A DNA stretch of 64,000 nucleotides from Polaromonas sp. (lineage in GTDB: Bacteria > Pseudomonadota > Gammaproteobacteria > Burkholderiales > Burkholderiaceae_C): NCBI RefSeq assembly GCF_030689685.1, contig NZ_JAUYEY010000006.1, forward strand, positions 108,501 to 172,500, given 5' to 3'. The notes under the pieces were generated by a model that was not told where the DNA came from, did no database searches, and saw only the letters and a list, made by a program, of their open reading frames with translations. Shown one piece after another: positions 32,865 to 44,651 of the stretch. Numbering within the stretch: the first letter of the stretch is position 1; every line of letters starts with the position of its first letter. The position numbers and the translations under genes were made by a program.

Positions 32865-33671
32865 CTACTTTGGAGTGCCTTGCAACAACTGTGCCGCCAC
32901 CGCCACCGCAATCACCTCCGGCTCCTTGCCTTTTATGCCGGGCAGGCCAATCGGGCAGGTCACATAGGCGAGTTCCTTGTCGCTGAAGCCGCGCGCTGCC
33001 AGCCGCTGCCGGAAGCTCGCCCATTTGGTTTTGCTGCCAATCAGGCCGATATAGGGCAGGTCGCCCTTCTCGCGCTGGCGCTTCAGGCATTCGGCCACGA
33101 TATCGAGGTCTTCAGCGTGGCTGAAACTCATGATCAGCACGTGCGATCCAGGTGCCAGGCGGGGGACCGCGCGCTGCACGGGATCGGAATATTCACAAAC
33201 CACTTGCTTCGGTACCGCCTCTGGAAAAATACCGTCCCGGCTGTCAATCCAGGTCAGGGCAAAAGGCAGGTTTGAGAGCACGCGAACCAGCGCATGACCC
33301 ACATGGCCGCCGCCAAAAAGCGCAACCGGTTGTAACTGGCCGGTCAGCGCTTGTTCCAGCCGCTTCACATGCGCGCCATCCACAGACTCAAAGCGTAGCT
33401 GCACCACGCCGCCACAACACTGCCCGAGCGAGGGGCCAAGCACCACACGCTGCAGCTCGGGGCCGACAGCACCCGCCAGGCGTGCGCGTGCGCTCGCCAC
33501 GGCTTGATATTCGAGATGCCCTCCGCCTATGGTGCCCACCAGAGCGTCTGGAAAAACCGCCATCCAGGTGCCCGCTTCGCGCGGCACCGAACCCTCTGTG
33601 GCGGCGACGTGCACCAGCACGGCGGGCTCGCGGGCCAGCCGTTCCAAAAACCGCTCTTTGATCTGGTTCAC
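32865..33671 (-). CDS. xdhC: Xanthine dehydrogenase accessory protein XdhC
   Basis: XdhC binds molybdenum cofactor, protects its sulfurated form and inserts it into XdhB. The 268-residue protein has the N-terminal XdhC/CoxI motif GSVPREAGTWMAVF, TIGGGHLEYQA, the cysteine motif GQCCGGVVQL, and a C-terminal Rossmann domain (LFGGGHVGHALVRVL, YIGLIGSKTKWASF). Its client genes are 28 kb away at 849-4846 in this window, which is unusual since xdhABC are usually contiguous. Confidence 0.95.
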   Translation of the reverse strand: MNQIKERFLERLAREPAVLVHVAATEGSVPREAGTWMAVFPDALVGTIGGGHLEYQAVASARARLAGAVGPELQRVVLGPSLGQCCGGVVQLRFESVDGAHVKRLEQALTGQLQPVALFGGGHVGHALVRVLSNLPFALTWIDSRDGIFPEAVPKQVVCEYSDPVQRAVPRLAPGSHVLIMSFSHAEDLDIVAECLKRQREKGDLPYIGLIGSKTKWASFRQRLAARGFSDKELAYVTCPIGLPGIKGKEPEVIAVAVAAQLLQGTPK

Positions 33672-33816
33672 GGTACAAACCCCTTGAAATCGGACGCCAT
33701 TTTTTGATCACTGAACCGCATAATGAGAAACTTGATGCGCCGACGGCGACCTGCCAAGCCGCCCGCAGGCCGCACGATAGCAGCGACCCCGCTCGGATGA
33801 ACCCACAAGGATATGT

Positions 33817-34344
33817 ATGTCAGACACTTCCAAACGCCGCTTCTGGCTGCTGGCCCTGCTCTCCACCGCTGTAGGCGCCCTCGTCTCGGCCTGTAAAACT
33901 GCACCGCCAACCGCACCCGCAGCCGAGCCAGCCGCAGCCGCCCCGCCAGTACCCGATACACCCATTGTCGGCCCGATAGCCGGCCCCATGGGCTCGGCGC
34001 GCAGCTCCCCGGCCACCACAGCACGCGCCTACCGCGAAAGCGGCGCCAGCCACATCTACGGCCTGCATGCCGACCGCATTTACAAAGGCCGCATGCCACC
34101 CCTGCTGTATGCAATCGGCGTGCTCAATGTCGAGATCAACCGGGTCGGCATCGTCACCCGCCTGGACTGGATGCGCGCACCGCGCCATGCGCCCGAAGTG
34201 ATTGCCGAAATTGAACGCATGATCCAGAAGGCATCCCCCTTCCCGGCCCCTACGCGCCTGGGCAAGGTGGTTTATACCGACACCTGGCTGTGGCACAAAA
34301 GCGGCAAGTTTCAGCTGGATACTTTGACCGAGGGGCAGAATTAG
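33817..34344 (+). CDS. Proline/alanine-rich lipoprotein of unknown function
   Basis: 175 residues. The N-terminus has a basic start, a hydrophobic stretch and a lipobox LVSAC (Cys26), then a 25-residue Pro/Ala stretch that would span from the membrane. The C-terminal 100 residues (IYGLHADRIYKGRMPPLLYA, NVEINRVGIVTRLDWMRAPR) resemble the TonB C-terminal fold in spacing of strands, but this is only an impression. It is divergent from xdhC with no other neighbour in the same direction. Confidence 0.8.
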   Translation: MSDTSKRRFWLLALLSTAVGALVSACKTAPPTAPAAEPAAAAPPVPDTPIVGPIAGPMGSARSSPATTARAYRESGASHIYGLHADRIYKGRMPPLLYAIGVLNVEINRVGIVTRLDWMRAPRHAPEVIAEIERMIQKASPFPAPTRLGKVVYTDTWLWHKSGKFQLDTLTEGQN

Positions 34345-34440
34345 AGCCCCCACGGTTGCTCACTGCGTGTGTCGTCCGAGGCCTTGCAGGCCGCGGCTCG
34401 CCAGACGCTTCGCCTCAGTCGCCTGTCCAAAGCTGCTCAA
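34343..34440. repeat. Dispersed repeat (family C) after the lipoprotein gene
   Basis: Agagcccccacggttgctca ctgcgtgt is nearly the same as 49500-49527 (agagcccccacgctcgctca ctgcgtgt). Downstream of it both have GC-rich stems. A stem here could terminate the lipoprotein transcript. Confidence 0.6.
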
Positions 34441-34527
34441 GCAGCTTTGCCGGCCTCAGCGAGCAACAACAAATCAATCTGTGCGCGTTCCAGCTCGTGA
34501 TCGAGGGGAGCGATGCCGGGGTTGCGC

Positions 34528-34875
34528 CTACTCATCTTCAAAAACAGCGACAAGGCAGTCCAGCACCTCTTGCAGGACCGCATCGGGGACTTTTTCAACC
34601 AAAGTAGCCTGTCTTGCCGTCCAGTCCAACGATTTGAGTTGATGCGCATGCACTGAGCCGTCGGTACGCAAGCCATACCCCATCAAGGAAACCAGGAACC
34701 CGCTATTGCGAGCGATCTCAGACACACCGCCTGAAATGGGGCACACCATAGCCAACCGAAAACGGGTGTTGAAAGACCAAGGGGAGACCACCAGGCAAAA
34801 GTGTTTGCCCAGCATCTCTTTGCCAGCGGCTGGATCAAATTGAAGGTGAAGGATGTCACCCCGTTCCGGTATCAA
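34528..34875 (-). CDS. mazF: MazF/PemK-type toxin (mRNA endoribonuclease)
   Basis: 115 residues in the MazF fold: ERGDILHLQFDPAAGKEMLG, FCLVVSPWSFN and AMVCPISGG. MazF toxins cleave RNA at short motifs. The start is a TTG overlapping the TGA of the antitoxin gene (TTGA), a coupling normal for such pairs. The closest known type is ChpB/PemK. It forms a module with the gene upstream. Confidence 0.9.
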   Translation of the reverse strand: MIPERGDILHLQFDPAAGKEMLGKHFCLVVSPWSFNTRFRLAMVCPISGGVSEIARNSGFLVSLMGYGLRTDGSVHAHQLKSLDWTARQATLVEKVPDAVLQEVLDCLVAVFEDE

Positions 34876-35114
34876 AGCTCTGTTCCGATGGCTGGCATTT
34901 CATCCCAATCGGCCACCCGAGCCAGGTTCTCGGGCGATGCCGCCAATAACTCCGAGAGTTTGGGACGCTGGCGACCCGGCTTCACTTTGAGTTCCGCCCC
35001 GTTAATCTCAACAAATACGCGAGACCCGGCCTCAAGGTGATTTTGCTCCGCATACGACGGAGGAATCGTCAAGATGAGTGATCCGCCTGATCGGCGAAGG
35101 GATGCGTTAAGCAT
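34872..35114 (-). CDS. mazE: MazE-type antitoxin (AbrB fold)
   Basis: 80 residues from the ATG at 35114, with GGAG seven bases before. The N-terminal half is an AbrB/MazE DNA-binding swapped hairpin (LRRSGGSLILTIPPSYAEQN, LEAGSRVFVEINGAELKVKP); the C-terminal half is the acidic flexible part that would bind the toxin. An AT-rich promoter (ttatattaaaataag on the minus strand at 35130-35150) lies upstream, and autoregulation through the AbrB domain is expected. Confidence 0.9.
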   Translation of the reverse strand: MLNASLRRSGGSLILTIPPSYAEQNHLEAGSRVFVEINGAELKVKPGRQRPKLSELLAASPENLARVADWDEMPAIGTEL

Positions 35115-35186
35115 GGTGAACTCCAACAAAAATCTTATTTTAATATAACTTTTTTGTATTCAACCATGAAACGCAGCACGTTGGTC

Positions 35187-35220
35187 TTGCTCCCTCTCCT
35201 TCTGGCAGAGGGAGTAAAAC
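35187..35220. repeat. Family A palindromic repeat after the RTX gene
   Basis: Ttgctccctctccttctggc followed by agagggagtaaaac. It is immediately downstream of the stop of the RTX gene (read leftwards) and ends the operon, so a terminator-like role is possible. Confidence 0.7.
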
Positions 35221-35229
35221 CAGCCCCGC

Positions 35230-38200
35230 TCACCCCATCTGAGCCAAATCAAACTGCTGCACCTGTGCTGGCCTGGCCACCTGGTCAAGCCGACCGCCCA
35301 TGCCGCTGACACCGCCCAGCAGGCCAATGGTCAGGCCCAGGTCTCTGGAGCCACGGCTGTCTATCGAGATGTCTGCCGTGAAGCGCCCGTCAGGGTTCTT
35401 GGCCAGTTGCATATCCAGCAAGGCGTCCTGCAGGTTCCACAGCAGCGGCAAAGCCCTGCGCTCGGCAAACTCGCTGCGGCTTAAGCTGCTTTGCTCGTCA
35501 ACGCTGTATTTCAGGGCTTGCAGGCCTTGCTCAAAGCGCGCTCTGGCCGCTGCAATCGATTCGGCCACGGTTTGTGGCTCGATTGCTGCATCGCTGGTCT
35601 TTGTGGCTGCTGCGGCAGGTGCATCAAACAGGGCTGTCGGGTTGCCGGTGCGCACTTCTGCCGGCAAAGCCTGGGCTGCGGATGTTCCACTGTCCACGGC
35701 GGTTCGGCTCAGCACTGCCGCATGGTTCAGGCTGCTGCCGTCGGCAAAGCGGATTTTCTCCAGCGCGTTGGCGCCTTTGCCGCCGTTTTCAAAGTAGCTG
35801 GCTACCGTCAGCTGGTCGGCGCTGCCGTTGATGCTCAAGACCAGGTCATCGCCTTGGCGCAGCAGGCTGATGTCGGCATCAACGATGCCTGCACCCAGTT
35901 GCACCGTGTCGCCCGAAGGTTTGCCGACGTCGAAGTTGGCAATGATGTCGCGGCCACTGCCCCGGCCAAACATATAGGTGTCGTTGCCCAGGCCGCCAAA
36001 CAGCACGTTGTTGCCGGCATTGCCCTCCAGGCGGTTGTTGCCGGCGTTGCCGATGGCGTTGATGTTGGCGCTGCCGATGAGGGTCAGGCGCTCTATGTTG
36101 TCTGCCAGGGCGTAAGACACGCTGGCATACACCGTGTCGGTGCCTTCCAGGGCGCTTTCAACCACCAGATCGTCAGAGGAGTCAACCCAGTATTTGTCAT
36201 TGCCCAGCCCGCCTATCAGAATGTCGGCGCCCAAGCCGCCGTCAAGCTCGTCGTTGCCCGCCTGGCCCCAGAGTTTGTTGGAGGAAGTATTGCCCGTGAG
36301 TTTGTTGGCCAGCTCGTTGCCCATGCCGGCCTCGGCATTGCCAGTCAGTAGCAGATGCTCGACGTTGTCTGCCAGGCTGTAGTTGACGCTGGACTGCACG
36401 GTGTCGCTACCCTCTGCGGCATTCTCGATGACGGTGTCGGCCTGGCTGCCCACGATGTAGGTGTCGTTGCCTTTGCCGCCTATCAGCACATCCGCGCCCG
36501 CACCGCCGTCCAGGGTGTTGGCGGCGTTGTTGCCGGTTAACACGTTGGAGAGTTCGTTGCCGGTCAGGCTGATCGCTGAGCCCAACAGCACACCGTCTTC
36601 TACGTTGGCTGCCAGGGTAGCGGAGAAACGGCTGACCAAGGTGTCGCGCCCGCCGCCAGCGTCTTCTGCGATGGTGTCTACATCGTCTTCAAACAGGTAG
36701 GTGTCGTTGCCCAGCCCGCCTATCAGGGTGTCTGCACCTTTCATGCCGTTCAAGCTGTCGTTGCCGGCGCCGCCGGTCAAGGTGTTGTCGGCCGCATTGC
36801 CTTGCAGCAGGTTGTTCAGCGCGTTGCCTGTGGCATTGACTGCCGCTGTGCCGGTGAGGATCAGGTTCTCAACATCGCTGCTCAGGGTGTAGGTCACTGT
36901 GGCTTCGACCGTGTCTGTGCCTTCGCCCGCCAGCTCAATCACGGTATCACCTGCGTTGTCTACCTCGTACAGATCGTCGCCAGCTCCGCCGTACAGAGCG
37001 TCAACGCCCAGGCCACCTGTCAAGCGGTCGTCCCCGGCCAGCCCGTACAGGGTGTTGGCGCCGCTGTTGCCGGTGAGTTTGTTGGCCTGGGCATTGCCGC
37101 TGGCGTTGATATTGGCTGTGCCTGAGAGTTGCAGGTCTTCTACGTTGGCGCCCAGTGCGTAGCTGATCGATGAGATGACGCGGTCTGTGCCTTCTCCTTG
37201 CGCTTCGGTGACGTTGTCACCGACGTTGTCAACGTAGTAGCTGTCGTCGCCTGCACGGCCTTGCATCGTGTCGGCACCGGCACCACCGTTCAGGGTGTTG
37301 TTGGCGGCATTGCCTGTGAGGACGTTGTTCAGGCTGTTGCCGGTGGCGTTGATGGCGTCGAGGCCTGACAGGGTGAGGTTCTCTACATTCGCAGACAGAG
37401 TTCTGCTGACCGTGGTGATGATGGTGTCTGTACCCTGGTTAGCCAGTTCGGTCACCACGTCACCAGTGTTGTCTATGTGGTAGGTGTCGTCTCCCAGGCC
37501 ACCTGTCATGCGGTCTGCGCCTTCGCCGCCATGGAAACGGTCATTGACACTGGTGCCGGTAAGCGTGTCTGCATTGGTCGTTCCGCGAATGTCAAAGCCT
37601 TTTTGCAGCAGTTCTTCAAAATTCAGCGCGCTGCCGTCGGCAAATTCGAAGTTCTGCACGCTTAAGAAGTTGGCGGCGTCCTGGGGGTTGAAGCCGTCCA
37701 AGTGGATGGCGTTGCCTGGGCCGCCTACCGTGAGCATCAGTGAGCCCAGGCCGAGGCTGACCATGCCCTGGGTGATGCCGGCGCCGAAGCGCAAGGTGCC
37801 GCCGCCGGGGTCGCTGATATGCACCTCACCGGCTCCGGCGTTGTACACGTAGGTGTCGTTGCCGGACTGGCCAATCAGTGTTGTGTTCGGACCGGCAATG
37901 AAGGTGGTGGCGAAGTCGGGCACGCCGTACAGGGTCAGGTTACCGGCGCTACCGTCTTTCACCAGACCTCTGTCGTCAAGCTCCTGGAATGAGATAAAGG
38001 AACCATTGCTCAATGTCAAAAAGATATCCGAATAGTTCTCTCTATCGGTGTACCAGCCCGTGAGGCGCAAGCTGTCTTGACCACTGCCGGCGGAAATAAC
38101 CAGATCCACGCCGTCACTCTCCACCAAAATATCCGCCGCCGCCATTGCCCCTGCATCAATGCCTTGCAGCAAATTTGCGGCTACAGTTTGCTGCCCCATT

Positions 38201-41200
38201 CCGGCATAAAACCGTGTAAATCCAATATCAAAACTGGGGGCAGATGGCGCCAGGGCAATCAGACCTCCCAACGAAATGACCTGCCCGTCCGCAAACTCAA
38301 ACTGTCCGATCATGCCGTTGAGCGGGTCGTTGACGCGTGGAATCATGACCCGCACGCCCTGGTCGGCGCCCCATTGCAGGTCAAGCGTTACGCGCTCGCT
38401 GCCGTCCAGCGGCGAGATGGCTGTGCTCCAGGACAAACTGATGTCGCCAAGCGTCAGTTCCTGCCCGAAGTGGACGGTTTTCATAGGCAGCAGCCCGGCG
38501 TCCAGGTAAGGCTGCAGGGCTGCAAAACTATTCGCCGTCAGCATGACGGTCTGCAGCGGGTACGTGGCGTAGTAGCTGCTGGCTGGGCCCCACTCCTGTG
38601 CGTCAAAGGTGAGGCTTTTTAAAAGCACGGGAAGTGGCTTGACGTAGTAACTGGGGGCCCAGCCAGCTAAAGCATCCGACCCTGTTACCTCACTATAGAC
38701 ACGACGTGCATCTTCAAGGGTATCGTGATAGCCCCCGTAACTCTCTTCCGAGCCTACAAAAAACTTGCCGCCATACTGGTAACTTTCACGCGCATCCCGA
38801 ATACCTTGCCCCCGATAAATGGCTTCAACCGAATCATCTATCCAATCATTGTTTCGATCAGTCTGCGAATTGTCATCGCTCACCAAAAGATCCATCCCCG
38901 TATTGTTTGGATCTATCAAAATGCGGGTGTCGGGCTGTTCATACAGCCGTTGAACATAGTTTTCGTAATGTGGGACCTCATAGATGTACCCAAGGGCTTT
39001 ACCTGCCACCGTGGTACGGCCATCACCCACCACCATGGTTCGGCCATTTTCAAGGTACTGATCTCCGTTGCCCGCCATCAGGGTCTCACCACCAATGAGT
39101 CTGGCGTTGCCCGTGCCACCATACGCAAAACCTGCGCCGTGAATGATGTTGTCGCCCACGCCGCCAATGACCGCCGAATAACGGTTGGCCATCACCGTAT
39201 GGTCGCCGTCAGTCAGCGTGGTTGTCCCCAGGTTGTAGCTCAGAGTGTTGTGCGTGAGAGTGACCCGAATATAGTCAGGCAAAGGCCCTGCCAGCGCCAC
39301 CGTTGCCGGGGTATTAAAAGTGAGCGTACTCCCGCTACCTGAATAGCTCTTATAGGTTTCTACGTATTTTTTCTGCTCGGAAATCAATTCAACTGGCGAG
39401 CTTTGCGGCCACTGGTAAGCGAAGGGCATGCCCCAAGAAGTCGCTGGCGTGTAGGTGGAATAGTTGTTCCAAGTCACAGCGCTCCAAGCCGCTTGGCTGG
39501 CAGAACTACTGCTTACAGGATTCAAAGTAACGAGTTCGGCAGAGACGGCTTGGGATTGATCGTCTAAGGAAATTAGGGTGTCAAACGCCGAAGCTTCATA
39601 TTGCGCCCACTGGCTTTTGGTCCAAGTTGTGCTGAGAGCAGTAGAAGAAGTCGTCGTCCACACGTTGTTGAGATCTGCAAGCAACCGATGCGTATATAAA
39701 GATTGTTGTGTCAGTTCACGGCTATCGTTGAAAAATGTGCCCCTGAAGCGGTCGGAATCAACGGCTCGAAACCAAGTGCCATCAACCTGCCGGATGTACC
39801 CCTCCCCAGCATATTTCTCGCCGATGCTGCCCCGCGCCCAGGCCTTGAACTCCTGGATCAGACTGGCTTGCAAATCGCCCCATTGGGGTTTTGACGCATC
39901 GATCAGCGCCTGCGCCGACAGCGCATTGCCCTGAGCGTCCTTGAACACCCAGGAGGTCTGCACCGCACCGTAATAGTCCTTGATGCGCATGCTGGTGTCT
40001 GTGCCGCGTACCTGCACCACCAGGTCGTTGGCGCTGCGTTTGGCAGTCAAGCTTTGCAGTTGCAGCCCTGACGCATCAAGCTCAATTACCGAGCCTTCTG
40101 GCGAGCTGTCCAGCAGAGTAGCCTGGCCCATGTCGTAGCCCAGCCTGTAAGTGTCCAAACCCGCACCGCCGATCAAGGTGTCGGCCCCTTTGCCGGCATC
40201 CATCACGTCGTTGCCCGCGCCGCCGTCGATCACGTCGTTGCCCGCGCCGCCACGCAGTGTGTCGTTGCCCGCGCCGCCTGACAGGGTGTCGTTGCCTTCC
40301 CCGCCATCGAGTGTGTCGTCGCCCGCGCCCGCGCTGAGTGTGTCATTGCCTTCATCCCCCGTCAGCAGGTTGACACCATCGCCTGCGTCCAGCACGTCGT
40401 TGCCGCTGCCACCGCTGAGCGTGTCGTTGCCGGCACTGCCTAACAGCGTGTCACCGCCCCCACCGCCCAGCAAGATGGCCCCGCCATGCAGTGCGGTGAG
40501 TTGATCACCGCCTGATCCGCCGGTCAGCGTTTGGTTGTCCCCGGTGGTGGACACGCTCACTGAATTTGTCAGGCGGCCTTGCAGCCATTGGCTCAGTGCG
40601 GTGCCGTCGATAGAGGCCATGCCGCCGCTCAAGGCCCCGGCGATGATCAGGCTGCCGTTGCTGCCGTAGTCCAGCACCAGGTCGCTGCCGCTGGCGCTCA
40701 CCGCATGGGGCTCGCCATCGGCCAGGGTCAAAGTGTTTCTACCGCTGCTGTCGGTCACGGTGTCGCCGGCTCCGGCTTCATATCGGTCGTCGCCTGCTCC
40801 GCCGTCCATGTAGTCGGCACCGCTACCTCCAATCAGGGTGTCGTTGCCAGCGCCGCCGTAGAGGTTGTCGTTGCCGTGCCACTGCCCGGCCAGCAGTTCG
40901 GTGGGCGCATCGCCATGCAGCAGATCATCACCGGCCCCACCGATCAGGGTGTCAGCGCCACCTCCACCTTCCAGAATATCGTCACCATTGCCACCGTCCA
41001 GGAAGTCATTGCCGTGATACTGCCCGGCGAGCGTCGCCTCGCGCTCATCGCCCAGCAGCAAGTCATTGCCTTCGCCGCCTTGCAGGTTGTCATCGCCCCC
41101 TTGCCCATACAAACGGTCAGCGCCTGCTCCGCCGTCGAGGTTGTCATCGCCATGGTATTGACCGCCTAACTGATTGTCATCGCCTTGTAGTTGGTCCGCG

Positions 41201-44200
41201 CCAACACCTCCCAACAGGGTGTCGTTGCCGCCGCCACCAAATAGCACATCGTCACCGTCCTCGCCGTCCAGGTAGTCGTTTCCGTGAAACTCACCGCCTA
41301 ACCGAGCGAAGGCATCGTCTCCATGCAACTGGTCGTTGCCCGCACCGCCAAACAAAGTGTCATCTTTGCCGCCACCGAACAGGTAGTCGTTGCCCTCCTC
41401 GCCATCCAGATAATCTGTGCCGTGGAACTCACCGGCCAGAATAGTCTCGGTATCGTCTCCATAAAGCGAGTCGCCGTCTGAACCCCCAAACAAGGTGTCG
41501 TTCATCCCCCCACCAAATAAGGTGTCGTCACCCCCCTCGCCATCCAGGTAGTCATCGCCATGGAAGGGCGCCAGTAGCGTGTCTGTCTGGTCATCGCCCA
41601 CCAGGCGGTCATTGCCGGCCCCGCCATACAAGGTGTCGCCTTTGCCCCCGCCAAGCAGGGTGTCGTCCCCATCTTCCCCGTCCAGGTAGTCGTCGCCGTG
41701 GTATTGACCCGCCAGCATGCTGTTCCAGTAGTAGTCACCAACCAGAAAGTCGTCTTCGGCGCCGCCAAACAGCGCATCATTTTGGCCTAAGCCAAAGAGG
41801 TAGTCGTTACCCGCCCCACCATCCATAAAGTCGCCGCCATGCAGCGCCCAAGGTGCCCTCTTGTAGCCGGTCACGCCGTCGAAGCCATCGCCATAAAGTA
41901 CATCGCTGCCTTCTCCCCCATCAATCACATCGCTGCCGCCATTGCCCCAGACTTCATCGGCGCCACCCCCGCCCTGGATGTTGTCTGCGCCGTGCCCGGC
42001 ATACACCCTGTCGTCGCCGCCTCCAGCGTCCATCACGTCGGGCGCATCGTCCAGCACCGCATCGTTGTCGCCAGGCAGAATCAGCCGGTACTGGGCGTCT
42101 ATCCCTATGCCCCAGGTGCTGCCCTGGGTCCAGACTGTCTGGCCTTCCGGCAGCTCCCAGGCATCATCCGTTCTGATGCGCTGGCCCAGGGACAATGACG
42201 TGGCGCCGAAGATGAGGTCTTTGCCTTCGCCGCCCAGGATGCGGTCTGAGCCGGTGCCGCCAAGAAGCAGGTCGTCCCCGTCTCCGCCGTCAATTTCGTC
42301 GTTGCCCGCGCGGCCAAGCAGCGCATCGTTGCCGCCCAGACCGCTGATCTTGTCGTTTCCAGCCGCTCCGCCAATCACGTCGTTGAAGTTCTCTTCCATC
42401 ACCCCGCCCAGGAGGGTGCCGTCAGCAGCCCAACTGGTTTCCAGCCATTCGTAATACGGGCTGCTCCCAGTCAACGGGGCGCGCTGGTCGCCGGTGTAGG
42501 TGTGGGTGGCTTCGCCTGCGTCCGTCAGGTTGACGCCCCAGTTGTTGGACGTCGCGCTTTGGCTTGTCCCCTGGTATGTGACGCTGAGTTGCGCGCTGGC
42601 GTCTACGGTGACTTCGCCTTCTTGCACCAGGGCAAAGCTGACTTGGGTCTGGCCTTCAGCCAGTGTGATGACGGCGCCGTCGGCATTGACTTTGCTGTCG
42701 CCAAGGATGGCTTTGAACTTGTCGGCCAGATCGGCCAGCGCCAGGGTGAGGGTGTCGCCGGCTTTGGCCGCTGCGTTTAAGAAGACGGTGAACCCCTTGC
42801 CGGTGCCTTCGGCCAGGTTCGATGACTGGCCTGCCAGGCTGGCGATGTCGGCGTTGACGTCGCTCCAGAAGTTGGCGATGCTGTCGCCGGTCAGCGCCAC
42901 CTTGGGCGTGCTGTCTAGTTTGATGCCTAGATAGCCATTGTCGAGGGCTTGCGCCAGATCGAATTTCTCGATCTTGACTTTGCCGCCTGCATCGAGTTTG
43001 GCGATGGTCAAAGTGCCTGCCTGGCCTACCTGGGTTGGTGCGAAGGTGTAGGTCTCGCCTTGTTCGCCCACCCAGGTGTTGCGCTTGCCTGCCGCTTTGC
43101 CGCCGGACAGACTGACGCCAGCTTCGGTTTTGAGCAAACCTTCGCCGTCTGTGTTGTCTCGGATGGTGTCTTTGCCCGTGCCGACGATATAGGTGTCTCT
43201 GCCTTCGCCGCCATACAGGGCGTCGTTGTTCTCTGCGCCAGTCAGGGTGTCGTCGCCGTCGCCGCCGTAGAGCCGGTCGCTGCCTGTGCCGCCCGTGAGG
43301 CGGTCATCACCCGTGCCGCCGTGCAGTGTGTCGTTGCCTGCGCCGCCGTCGAGTGTGTCGCTGCCGGTGCCGGCAAACATGACATCGTCCAGGCTGCCGC
43401 CGGTGAAGTTGTCTGCGCCGGCGTTTCCGAGGAATATCTGTGCCTTGGCGTCGTTGCGCGCTGTGCCGGTCACGCCGCTGGAGCCTGCGGCTACGTTCCA
43501 TTGGTCATAGACAGTACCGAAGGCGGGAAATGCAACGCCGCCGGTGACATGCTCGGCAGCAATGGCCGTGATCCACGGTAGAGCGTATAGATCGGCTTTG
43601 TTCAGTGCGCCTGCAAGACCCTCGCCTTTGGCGCTGGTGTATTGCAGCAACTCGCCGGTTTTAGTGAAGAATTCCTGGCCTGCGTAGTCTGTGCCTTGCC
43701 AGTAGTACCACTCGATGCCTTGGGCGATTAATGCGTCTTGGGCGACTTTGTTTAAACCGGCGATGTTGGTGCCTAGCTTTGAGAGGTCAGAAGCGAAGTG
43801 AGTGAGTTTGTCGCCTGTGCCTTGTTCGCTGCGGATGAGGTCGATGAGGAAGTTGTGCTCAGTGCCATCCGCTCTTAAGTTATAAAAAGCTTTGTCGAAT
43901 ACCATAGGCAACGCACGCTGCACGGCGACGGTGGCCTGAGCAAATGCCGGAGTCAGCAGACCTGCAGTGAGCAGGGCCTGAGAGTGCATATTGACAAGCC
44001 CGGCCACGCCGTTCATTTCCGCAAAGCCAAACTGCACCGGGTTGCCTTGGCCTGCGCCGGTGATTGTGTTTGAGTCTGTGCTGATGGTATGCACTGGCGA
44101 GCCGGGGGCGTAGTAGCTGGTGACGTTGCTTTCTCGGGCGGCGAATTGTGCTGAGACGCTCGCCGCATAGTCCCGAATGCTTTGCGGGGCCAAGCTGCCC

Positions 44201-44649
44201 AGCATGCCGATCACTGAGTTGACGATGGAAAAATCCGTGGCGACGCTTTGCGTGGGTGCAGGGTCAAACACGGTAGCTGGGCGGTTGAACCACACCCCCA
44301 TGGTGGCGGCCAGGCCGCCGCCCAGGCTGTGACCAGTGAAGCTGATGTTGCTGCCTTGCGCATCGCTGCCGTAGTCGCGCAGCACTTGGGCATAGACCTT
44401 GGCGGCTTGCCGCTCTTGGGCGACGAGTAGGCCACCGTTGCCCAACCAGTCAACGCTTAAGTCGTCTGTACCGCGAAAAGCAATAACGATCTCGTTGCTG
44501 CTGCTGTTGCGAAAGACGGCGTACGCGAAGCCTTGGGTGCCCTGTGTTCGTGGCTTAAGTTCTTGCCAATCGGTAAGCACAAGATCATTCGGTTCACTAG
44601 CGGCATAGGCTTTAAGCGAGAGCAACGCAAATTCTTTTTCAGTAGCCAT
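35230..44649 (-). CDS. Giant RTX protein with N-terminal lipase-like domain (type I secretion substrate)
   Basis: 3139 residues. Residues 1-260 resemble class 3 lipases, with the serine nucleophile in [12 protein letters not shown] (Ser108) and VIAFRGTDD before it. RTX calcium-binding nonapeptides (GGXGXDXLX) fill about 400-485, 756-1300 and 1380-1525. Residues 493-723 are a beta-rich non-repeat segment. A stretch at about 1587-2350 has few repeats and no domain I recognise. Residues 2353-2906 are six long repeats; the C-terminus ends with a calcium-binding-related domain, a coiled segment and [10 protein letters not shown]. The ATG has AGGAGAAAG seven bases upstream. The exporter, adaptor and a lipoprotein are upstream in the same operon. 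No HlyC-type acyltransferase is present. Likely an extracellular lipase or surface adhesin. Confidence 0.93.
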   Translation of the reverse strand: MATEKEFALLSLKAYAASEPNDLVLTDWQELKPRTQGTQGFAYAVFRNSSSNEIVIAFRGTDDLSVDWLGNGGLLVAQERQAAKVYAQVLRDYGSDAQGSNISFTGHSLGGGLAATMGVWFNRPATVFDPAPTQSVATDFSIVNSVIGMLGSLAPQSIRDYAASVSAQFAARESNVTSYYAPGSPVHTISTDSNTITGAGQGNPVQFGFAEMNGVAGLVNMHSQALLTAGLLTPAFAQATVAVQRALPMVFDKAFYNLRADGTEHNFLIDLIRSEQGTGDKLTHFASDLSKLGTNIAGLNKVAQDALIAQGIEWYYWQGTDYAGQEFFTKTGELLQYTSAKGEGLAGALNKADLYALPWITAIAAEHVTGGVAFPAFGTVYDQWNVAAGSSGVTGTARNDAKAQIFLGNAGADNFTGGSLDDVMFAGTGSDTLDGGAGNDTLHGGTGDDRLTGGTGSDRLYGGDGDDTLTGAENNDALYGGEGRDTYIVGTGKDTIRDNTDGEGLLKTEAGVSLSGGKAAGKRNTWVGEQGETYTFAPTQVGQAGTLTIAKLDAGGKVKIEKFDLAQALDNGYLGIKLDSTPKVALTGDSIANFWSDVNADIASLAGQSSNLAEGTGKGFTVFLNAAAKAGDTLTLALADLADKFKAILGDSKVNADGAVITLAEGQTQVSFALVQEGEVTVDASAQLSVTYQGTSQSATSNNWGVNLTDAGEATHTYTGDQRAPLTGSSPYYEWLETSWAADGTLLGGVMEENFNDVIGGAAGNDKISGLGGNDALLGRAGNDEIDGGDGDDLLLGGTGSDRILGGEGKDLIFGATSLSLGQRIRTDDAWELPEGQTVWTQGSTWGIGIDAQYRLILPGDNDAVLDDAPDVMDAGGGDDRVYAGHGADNIQGGGGADEVWGNGGSDVIDGGEGSDVLYGDGFDGVTGYKRAPWALHGGDFMDGGAGNDYLFGLGQNDALFGGAEDDFLVGDYYWNSMLAGQYHGDDYLDGEDGDDTLLGGGKGDTLYGGAGNDRLVGDDQTDTLLAPFHGDDYLDGEGGDDTLFGGGMNDTLFGGSDGDSLYGDDTETILAGEFHGTDYLDGEEGNDYLFGGGKDDTLFGGAGNDQLHGDDAFARLGGEFHGNDYLDGEDGDDVLFGGGGNDTLLGGVGADQLQGDDNQLGGQYHGDDNLDGGAGADRLYGQGGDDNLQGGEGNDLLLGDEREATLAGQYHGNDFLDGGNGDDILEGGGGADTLIGGAGDDLLHGDAPTELLAGQWHGNDNLYGGAGNDTLIGGSGADYMDGGAGDDRYEAGAGDTVTDSSGRNTLTLADGEPHAVSASGSDLVLDYGSNGSLIIAGALSGGMASIDGTALSQWLQGRLTNSVSVSTTGDNQTLTGGSGGDQLTALHGGAILLGGGGGDTLLGSAGNDTLSGGSGNDVLDAGDGVNLLTGDEGNDTLSAGAGDDTLDGGEGNDTLSGGAGNDTLRGGAGNDVIDGGAGNDVMDAGKGADTLIGGAGLDTYRLGYDMGQATLLDSSPEGSVIELDASGLQLQSLTAKRSANDLVVQVRGTDTSMRIKDYYGAVQTSWVFKDAQGNALSAQALIDASKPQWGDLQASLIQEFKAWARGSIGEKYAGEGYIRQVDGTWFRAVDSDRFRGTFFNDSRELTQQSLYTHRLLADLNNVWTTTSSTALSTTWTKSQWAQYEASAFDTLISLDDQSQAVSAELVTLNPVSSSSASQAAWSAVTWNNYSTYTPATSWGMPFAYQWPQSSPVELISEQKKYVETYKSYSGSGSTLTFNTPATVALAGPLPDYIRVTLTHNTLSYNLGTTTLTDGDHTVMANRYSAVIGGVGDNIIHGAGFAYGGTGNARLIGGETLMAGNGDQYLENGRTMVVGDGRTTVAGKALGYIYEVPHYENYVQRLYEQPDTRILIDPNNTGMDLLVSDDNSQTDRNNDWIDDSVEAIYRGQGIRDARESYQYGGKFFVGSEESYGGYHDTLEDARRVYSEVTGSDALAGWAPSYYVKPLPVLLKSLTFDAQEWGPASSYYATYPLQTVMLTANSFAALQPYLDAGLLPMKTVHFGQELTLGDISLSWSTAISPLDGSERVTLDLQWGADQGVRVMIPRVNDPLNGMIGQFEFADGQVISLGGLIALAPSAPSFDIGFTRFYAGMGQQTVAANLLQGIDAGAMAAADILVESDGVDLVISAGSGQDSLRLTGWYTDRENYSDIFLTLSNGSFISFQELDDRGLVKDGSAGNLTLYGVPDFATTFIAGPNTTLIGQSGNDTYVYNAGAGEVHISDPGGGTLRFGAGITQGMVSLGLGSLMLTVGGPGNAIHLDGFNPQDAANFLSVQNFEFADGSALNFEELLQKGFDIRGTTNADTLTGTSVNDRFHGGEGADRMTGGLGDDTYHIDNTGDVVTELANQGTDTIITTVSRTLSANVENLTLSGLDAINATGNSLNNVLTGNAANNTLNGGAGADTMQGRAGDDSYYVDNVGDNVTEAQGEGTDRVISSISYALGANVEDLQLSGTANINASGNAQANKLTGNSGANTLYGLAGDDRLTGGLGVDALYGGAGDDLYEVDNAGDTVIELAGEGTDTVEATVTYTLSSDVENLILTGTAAVNATGNALNNLLQGNAADNTLTGGAGNDSLNGMKGADTLIGGLGNDTYLFEDDVDTIAEDAGGGRDTLVSRFSATLAANVEDGVLLGSAISLTGNELSNVLTGNNAANTLDGGAGADVLIGGKGNDTYIVGSQADTVIENAAEGSDTVQSSVNYSLADNVEHLLLTGNAEAGMGNELANKLTGNTSSNKLWGQAGNDELDGGLGADILIGGLGNDKYWVDSSDDLVVESALEGTDTVYASVSYALADNIERLTLIGSANINAIGNAGNNRLEGNAGNNVLFGGLGNDTYMFGRGSGRDIIANFDVGKPSGDTVQLGAGIVDADISLLRQGDDLVLSINGSADQLTVASYFENGGKGANALEKIRFADGSSLNHAAVLSRTAVDSGTSAAQALPAEVRTGNPTALFDAPAAAATKTSDAAIEPQTVAESIAAARARFEQGLQALKYSVDEQSSLSRSEFAERRALPLLWNLQDALLDMQLAKNPDGRFTADISIDSRGSRDLGLTIGLLGGVSGMGGRLDQVARPAQVQQFDLAQMG
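35930..37590 (-). repeat. Six tandem long repeats of 90-100 residues in the RTX protein
   Basis: Each unit reads approximately DTY-VDN-GDTV-E--GEGTDTV, then ALGANVE-L-L-GTA-INA, GN--NNLLTGN and ending in LNGGAGADT. This unit is common in large RTX adhesins. The codon-level similarity between units is moderate, so the array is old, not freshly duplicated. Confidence 0.85.
40856..41835 (-). repeat. About eight tandem 44-residue repeats in the RTX protein
   Basis: Units of about 132 bp each carry two or three RTX nonapeptides, a GDD segment with a variable 4-8 residue loop, and the landmark L(A/G)G(Q/E)(Y/F)HG(N/D)D. Copies end [96 protein letters not shown] and [16 protein letters not shown]. 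The loop between GDD and HG varies in length and sequence while flanks are kept. Confidence 0.88.
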
Positions 44650-44651
44650 GA

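Noticed and set aside
32846..32872. Imperfect inverted repeat ccaaaagtgtatgcg..actttgg before puuD
   Set aside because: It overlaps the end of xdhC, its arms are short and mismatched, and the similarity to the hiuH/puuE palindrome is limited to agtgtat.
40120..41835. Tandem repeats that at first look like a CRISPR array
   Set aside because: The period and the variable parts are in frame and encode RTX calcium-binding repeats; there are no cas genes and no palindromic direct repeats with spacers of constant length.
35230..44649. Several plus-strand frames of 100-286 codons across the RTX gene
   Set aside because: They are reverse readings of Gly/Asp-rich repeat codons giving repetitive Ala/Val/Ser sequences; no domains and no ribosome sites.
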